Origin: an uncultured Solirubrobacterales bacterium
GTDB lineage: Bacteria; Actinomycetota; Thermoleophilia; Solirubrobacterales; Solirubrobacteraceae
NCBI GenBank assembly: GCA_903959665.1
Contig: CAJBXY010000228.1
Coordinates: 1 to 7,303 of the forward strand
Direction of reading: 5' to 3'
DNA length: 7,303 nt
Made by a program: the position numbers and the translations under genes. This document shows positions 4,758-7,303 of this stretch, piece after piece. A model generated the notes under the pieces. It did no database searches. It was not told the DNA's origin and was given only the letters and a program-made list of their open reading frames with translations. Each line of letters opens with the position of its first letter. Position 1 is the stretch's first letter.

Positions 4758-6138
4758 GGACAAGAAGAGCCGCGCAAGCATGCGTGAAGGCCCACTTTCA
4801 GAACTTTTCCGCCGCACAGAGAAGGGCAAGCCGGAAGGCGAAGCCGCAGAGCCGACGAAGGCCGCCAGCCCCGATCAGCCCCAGACGGAGGCCGGCCGCG
4901 AGGAGCCGCAGACGCGCGTTACACCGACGCCGCAGGAGCGCCTGCGCAGCGCCTTCAGCTCAGAGATCCCTGACGACATTCTTGACGCGCCGGTGATTGA
5001 GCCGCCGCTGATGCCACCGGCGCCAGACCCGGCCGCCAACCGTTCGCCGAAGGCCAAGAAGGGCGGCCCGGTACTGCGCGTAGTCGGCGTAGGTGGAGCC
5101 GGCGTAAACGCTGTTGACCGGATGATCGAAGCCGGCATCGCTGGCGTCGAATTCATCGCCGTCAACACCGACGTTCAATCGATTCAGCAGACCCAGGCCG
5201 ACGTAACCGTTCACATCGGTGAAGCTTTGACGCGCGGCCTCGGCGCAGGCGCCGACCCTGAGCTCGGCCGCGCCGCTGCGATGGAAGATTACGACCGCAT
5301 CAAGCATCTGCTGAAGGGTTCCGACATGGTCTTCGTCGCCGCCGGAGCCGGTGGCGGTACAGGCACCGGCGCCGCGCCGATCGTCGCTCGCATCGCGCGG
5401 GAGGTCGGCGCACTGACGGTCGGCATCATCACGCGCCCGTTCGGCTTTGAGGGAACGCGCCGCTCCTCGACAGCATCGCTCGGGATTGACGCGATGCGCG
5501 AAGAGGTTGACACATTGATCGTCGTCCCCAACAACCGCCTGCTTGAAGTTCTCGACCAGCGCACCTCGATGGTCGAAGCCTTCCGCATCGCCGATGACGT
5601 TCTGCGCCAAGGCGTTCAGGGCATCTCCGACCTCGTCACGCTGCCGGGGATCATCAACCTCGACTTCGCCGACGTTCGCACGATCATGTCTGACGCCGGT
5701 CCGGCGCTGCTGGGAATCGGCATGGGCACCGGCGAAGCGCGGGCGCTTGACGCTGCCGCGCAGGCGGTTGCCTCGCCGCTGCTGGAAACCGACATCAATG
5801 GCGCGCGTTCAATCCTGCTCTCGATCACCGGCGGCAGCGACCTCTCGCTTTGGGAGATCAACGAGGCCGCCAAGGCGGTTGCCGAAGCGGCGCACCCTGA
5901 TGCCACGATCATCTTCGGCGCAATGGTTGACGACGCGCTCGATGATCAGGTTTGGGTCACCGTTGTTGCCACTCGCTACGGCGAATCGGCCCAGCGCGCA
6001 CGGCGCCAGCGGGTTGAAGAGCCGGCCGGCGAGCCACGCGTTGAACGCGGCCGCGGCGCCCGCAGCGGCAAGAACACGGTTCGCACAGGCACCGGCGTTG
6101 ACACGCTCGATGTGCCTGAGTTCATGCCTGGCGGTTAG
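4750..6138 (+). CDS. ftsZ: Cell division protein FtsZ with long N-terminal extension
   Basis: A 462-residue tubulin-like GTPase that polymerises into the division ring; usual FtsZ length is about 380-400. The globular core starts at residue ~108 (LRVVGVGGAGVNAV). NTDVQSIQ is at 139-146, and the tubulin signature GGGTGTG is at 201-207. DTLIVVPNNRLL follows, then the T7 catalytic loop NLDFADV (303-309, with Asn303, Asp305 and Asp308), so GTPase and polymerisation should be intact. A ~50-residue basic linker (412-451) leads to the C-terminal peptide LDVPEFM-PGG, the site that in actinobacteria binds SepF. The first 107 residues are a charged, Pro-rich, probably disordered tail with two short helix-like patches: MREGPLSELFRR (11-22) and PQERLRSAFSSEIPDDIL (61-78). 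The gene overlaps parA by 8 bp. No ftsA, ftsQ or sepF is nearby, so this lies outside a classic dcw cluster; whether it is the only ftsZ in the genome cannot be told. Confidence 0.96.
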   Translation: MAKDKKSRASMREGPLSELFRRTEKGKPEGEAAEPTKAASPDQPQTEAGREEPQTRVTPTPQERLRSAFSSEIPDDILDAPVIEPPLMPPAPDPAANRSPKAKKGGPVLRVVGVGGAGVNAVDRMIEAGIAGVEFIAVNTDVQSIQQTQADVTVHIGEALTRGLGAGADPELGRAAAMEDYDRIKHLLKGSDMVFVAAGAGGGTGTGAAPIVARIAREVGALTVGIITRPFGFEGTRRSSTASLGIDAMREEVDTLIVVPNNRLLEVLDQRTSMVEAFRIADDVLRQGVQGISDLVTLPGIINLDFADVRTIMSDAGPALLGIGMGTGEARALDAAAQAVASPLLETDINGARSILLSITGGSDLSLWEINEAAKAVAEAAHPDATIIFGAMVDDALDDQVWVTVVATRYGESAQRARRQRVEEPAGEPRVERGRGARSGKNTVRTGTGVDTLDVPEFMPGG

Positions 6139-6194
6139 TCGGTTTCCAGCGGGTTAGATCCGCCGACGTAGCCGTTGCCACTACTTTACGTCCG
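6139..6194 (+). promoter_or_regulatory. ftsZ-ggt spacer with candidate leaderless promoter for the GGT-like gene
   Basis: A 56-nt gap. TACTTT at 6182-6187 fits TAnnnT and lies 7 nt before the ATG at 6195, where no Shine-Dalgarno exists, so a separate leaderless promoter is plausible. A weak hairpin (GCGGG at 6149-6153 with TCCGC at 6159-6163, one G-T pair) has no T tract, so I do not call a terminator. Confidence 0.35.
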
Positions 6195-7303
6195 ATGAGC
6201 GGCGCTACGGGAATGGTCGCCGCAGGCCATCAGAAGACAGCCGAAGTTGGCGCCGAGGTTCTGCGCGGCGGCGGCAACGCAGTCGACGCGGCGATCGCAG
6301 CGATGCTCGCTTCATGGGTCTGTGAGCCGCTCTTGACCGGGCCCGGCGCCGGCGGCTACATGCTCGTCGCTGGCGCAGGGGAGGAGCCAACGCTGCTCGA
6401 CTTCTTCGTTGCCGCGCCCGGGCACGGCGCAGGCGATGACCATGCCCCGCTCGAAGCGGTGGAAGTTTCGTTCGGCGACGCCACTCAGACCTTCCACTGC
6501 GGAGCCGCCTCTTGCGGCGTGCCCGGCAGCCCGGCCGGGGTCGCCGCCGCCGCAGCGCGCTGGGGAACGCTGCCGCTGAGCGAGCTCGCCGCGCCGGCAG
6601 CGCAGCTGGCGCGTGAGGGAGTGCCGCTAAACGGCCCGCAGGCCTACGTCTTCGAAATTCTTGGCGAGATTCTTGCTTCGACGCCGGCCGCGCTGGATGA
6701 GTTCACGCGCGACGGGCGGCCGCTGGCGCTCGGCGAGCCGTTCGCTAGCCCGCAGCTGGCTGAGACGATCGAGCGGCTCGGCGCCGATGGAGCGGCGCCG
6801 TTCTACAGCGGCGACATTGCCGATGCAACCGTCGCTGAGGTGCAGCGGCTCGGCGGCCTGCTCGACCTAGCCGACCTTGCCGCCTACGAGGTGATTGCGC
6901 GCGAGCCGGTTGCGGCCGAGTACCGCGAGCGCACGATCTTGACCAACCCACCTCCCTCGGCCGGTGGCGTGCTGCTGGTACTGGCCTTCTCGCGGCTGGC
7001 GCAGATCTGCCCGCAGGGCGTTCCAACAAACGCGCAGCTCCTTGAAGTGATCGACGAAGTTCAGGCGCTGCGCACGCCGCAGTTCACGGCCGGGCTGATC
7101 GACCCTGACTTCCTCCGCCGCTTCCTCGCCGCAAACCTTGGTTCCACGACTCACATCAGCGTGATCGACAACGACGGTCGCGCCTGCTCGGTGACCTGCT
7201 CGAACGGTGAAGGGTCGGCGGTTGTCGTTCCGGGCACCGGGATCCACCTCAACAACATGATGGGCGAGGAGGATCTAAACCCGCTCGGCTTCTTCCGCGC
7301 CGC
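6195..7303 (+). CDS. Gamma-glutamyltransferase-like Ntn-hydrolase, 3' partial
   Basis: The first 369 residues of a gamma-glutamyltransferase-family protein, cut by the window edge. The start reads MVAAGHQKTAEVGAEVLRGG then GNAVDAAIAA, which is the classic family opening without a signal peptide, so the protein is cytoplasmic like YwrD-type enzymes. GVPGSPAG (108-115) and NPPPSAGG (251-258) are further family blocks. The autoprocessing site is STTHISV, with Thr318 as the expected nucleophile that becomes the new N-terminus of the small subunit. It is followed by the lid-type segment PGTGIHLNNMMGEED. The E. coli enzyme has an Arg in DFRE..AP that holds the substrate alpha-carboxylate; here the aligned residue is Phe71 (LDFFVAAP). 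The segment before the nucleophile also looks short. A true glutathione-cleaving activity is therefore uncertain, and another acyl substrate is possible. ATG 6195 is chosen; an in-frame ATG at 6213 is the alternative. Confidence 0.88.
   Translation, partial: MSGATGMVAAGHQKTAEVGAEVLRGGGNAVDAAIAAMLASWVCEPLLTGPGAGGYMLVAGAGEEPTLLDFFVAAPGHGAGDDHAPLEAVEVSFGDATQTFHCGAASCGVPGSPAGVAAAAARWGTLPLSELAAPAAQLAREGVPLNGPQAYVFEILGEILASTPAALDEFTRDGRPLALGEPFASPQLAETIERLGADGAAPFYSGDIADATVAEVQRLGGLLDLADLAAYEVIAREPVAAEYRERTILTNPPPSAGGVLLVLAFSRLAQICPQGVPTNAQLLEVIDEVQALRTPQFTAGLIDPDFLRRFLAANLGSTTHISVIDNDGRACSVTCSNGEGSAVVVPGTGIHLNNMMGEEDLNPLGFFRA

Noticed and set aside
4780..4782. Internal ATG (Met11) as the true ftsZ start
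   Set aside because: It has no good Shine-Dalgarno, whereas the ATG at 4750 has a perfect AAGGAGG 9 nt upstream.
4960..5610. 216-residue minus-strand open frame
   Set aside because: It is antisense to the highly conserved FtsZ core and has no family features of its own.
6149..6163. Terminator after ftsZ
   Set aside because: The stem is only 5 bp with a G-T pair, and no run of T follows.

Overview
The window is GC-rich, tightly packed bacterial DNA that reads as a chromosomal segment of a member of the Actinomycetota. The evidence is the high GC, an ArsA/Get3-type ATPase of the actinobacterial Rv3679/Rv3680 kind, a histidine-rich CGH-repeat protein of a type known from actinobacteria, and candidate TAnnnT -10 elements lying only 6-10 nt from start codons. 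A Thermoleophilia/Solirubrobacterales-like source is my best guess, but the sequence alone does not prove it. I see no mobile element, RNA gene or CRISPR array.

Region 1 (1-1353) is a zinc homeostasis module. It holds the 3' end of an ABC-3 family zinc/manganese permease (plus strand). Convergent to it, and overlapping it by 71 bp, is a Fur-superfamily repressor gene, most likely zur. Upstream of zur on the same strand is a gene for a 112-residue protein with 25 histidines, built from two copies of a 35-residue repeat. A 15-bp Zur-box-like inverted repeat (1003-1017) lies in the short gap between the histidine-rich gene and zur, so zur is probably autoregulated by zinc.

Region 2 (1417-3863) has an unrecognised 441-residue protein (plus strand) whose C-terminal third looks like an Apea/HEPN-type helical domain. 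It converges, with a 4-bp overlap, on an ArsA/Get3-like ATPase gene (minus strand).

Region 3 (3993-6138) is the most interesting part. A ParA-family ATPase gene overlaps by 8 bp an ftsZ gene whose strong Shine-Dalgarno sequence lies inside the parA coding region. The FtsZ has canonical GTPase and T7-loop residues and a recognisable C-terminal peptide. It also carries an unusual ~106-residue disordered N-terminal extension that begins with a basic, short-helix-like segment reminiscent of the ParA-activating N-termini of ParB/Spo0J proteins. No parB, parS, ftsA, ftsQ or sepF is visible. I propose, as inference, that this is a two-gene positioning system in which the ParA-type ATPase acts directly on FtsZ.

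Region 4 (6195-7303) is the 5' part of a cytoplasmic gamma-glutamyltransferase-like Ntn-hydrolase gene. It keeps the catalytic TTH motif but lacks the usual substrate-binding arginine, and it runs off the window.
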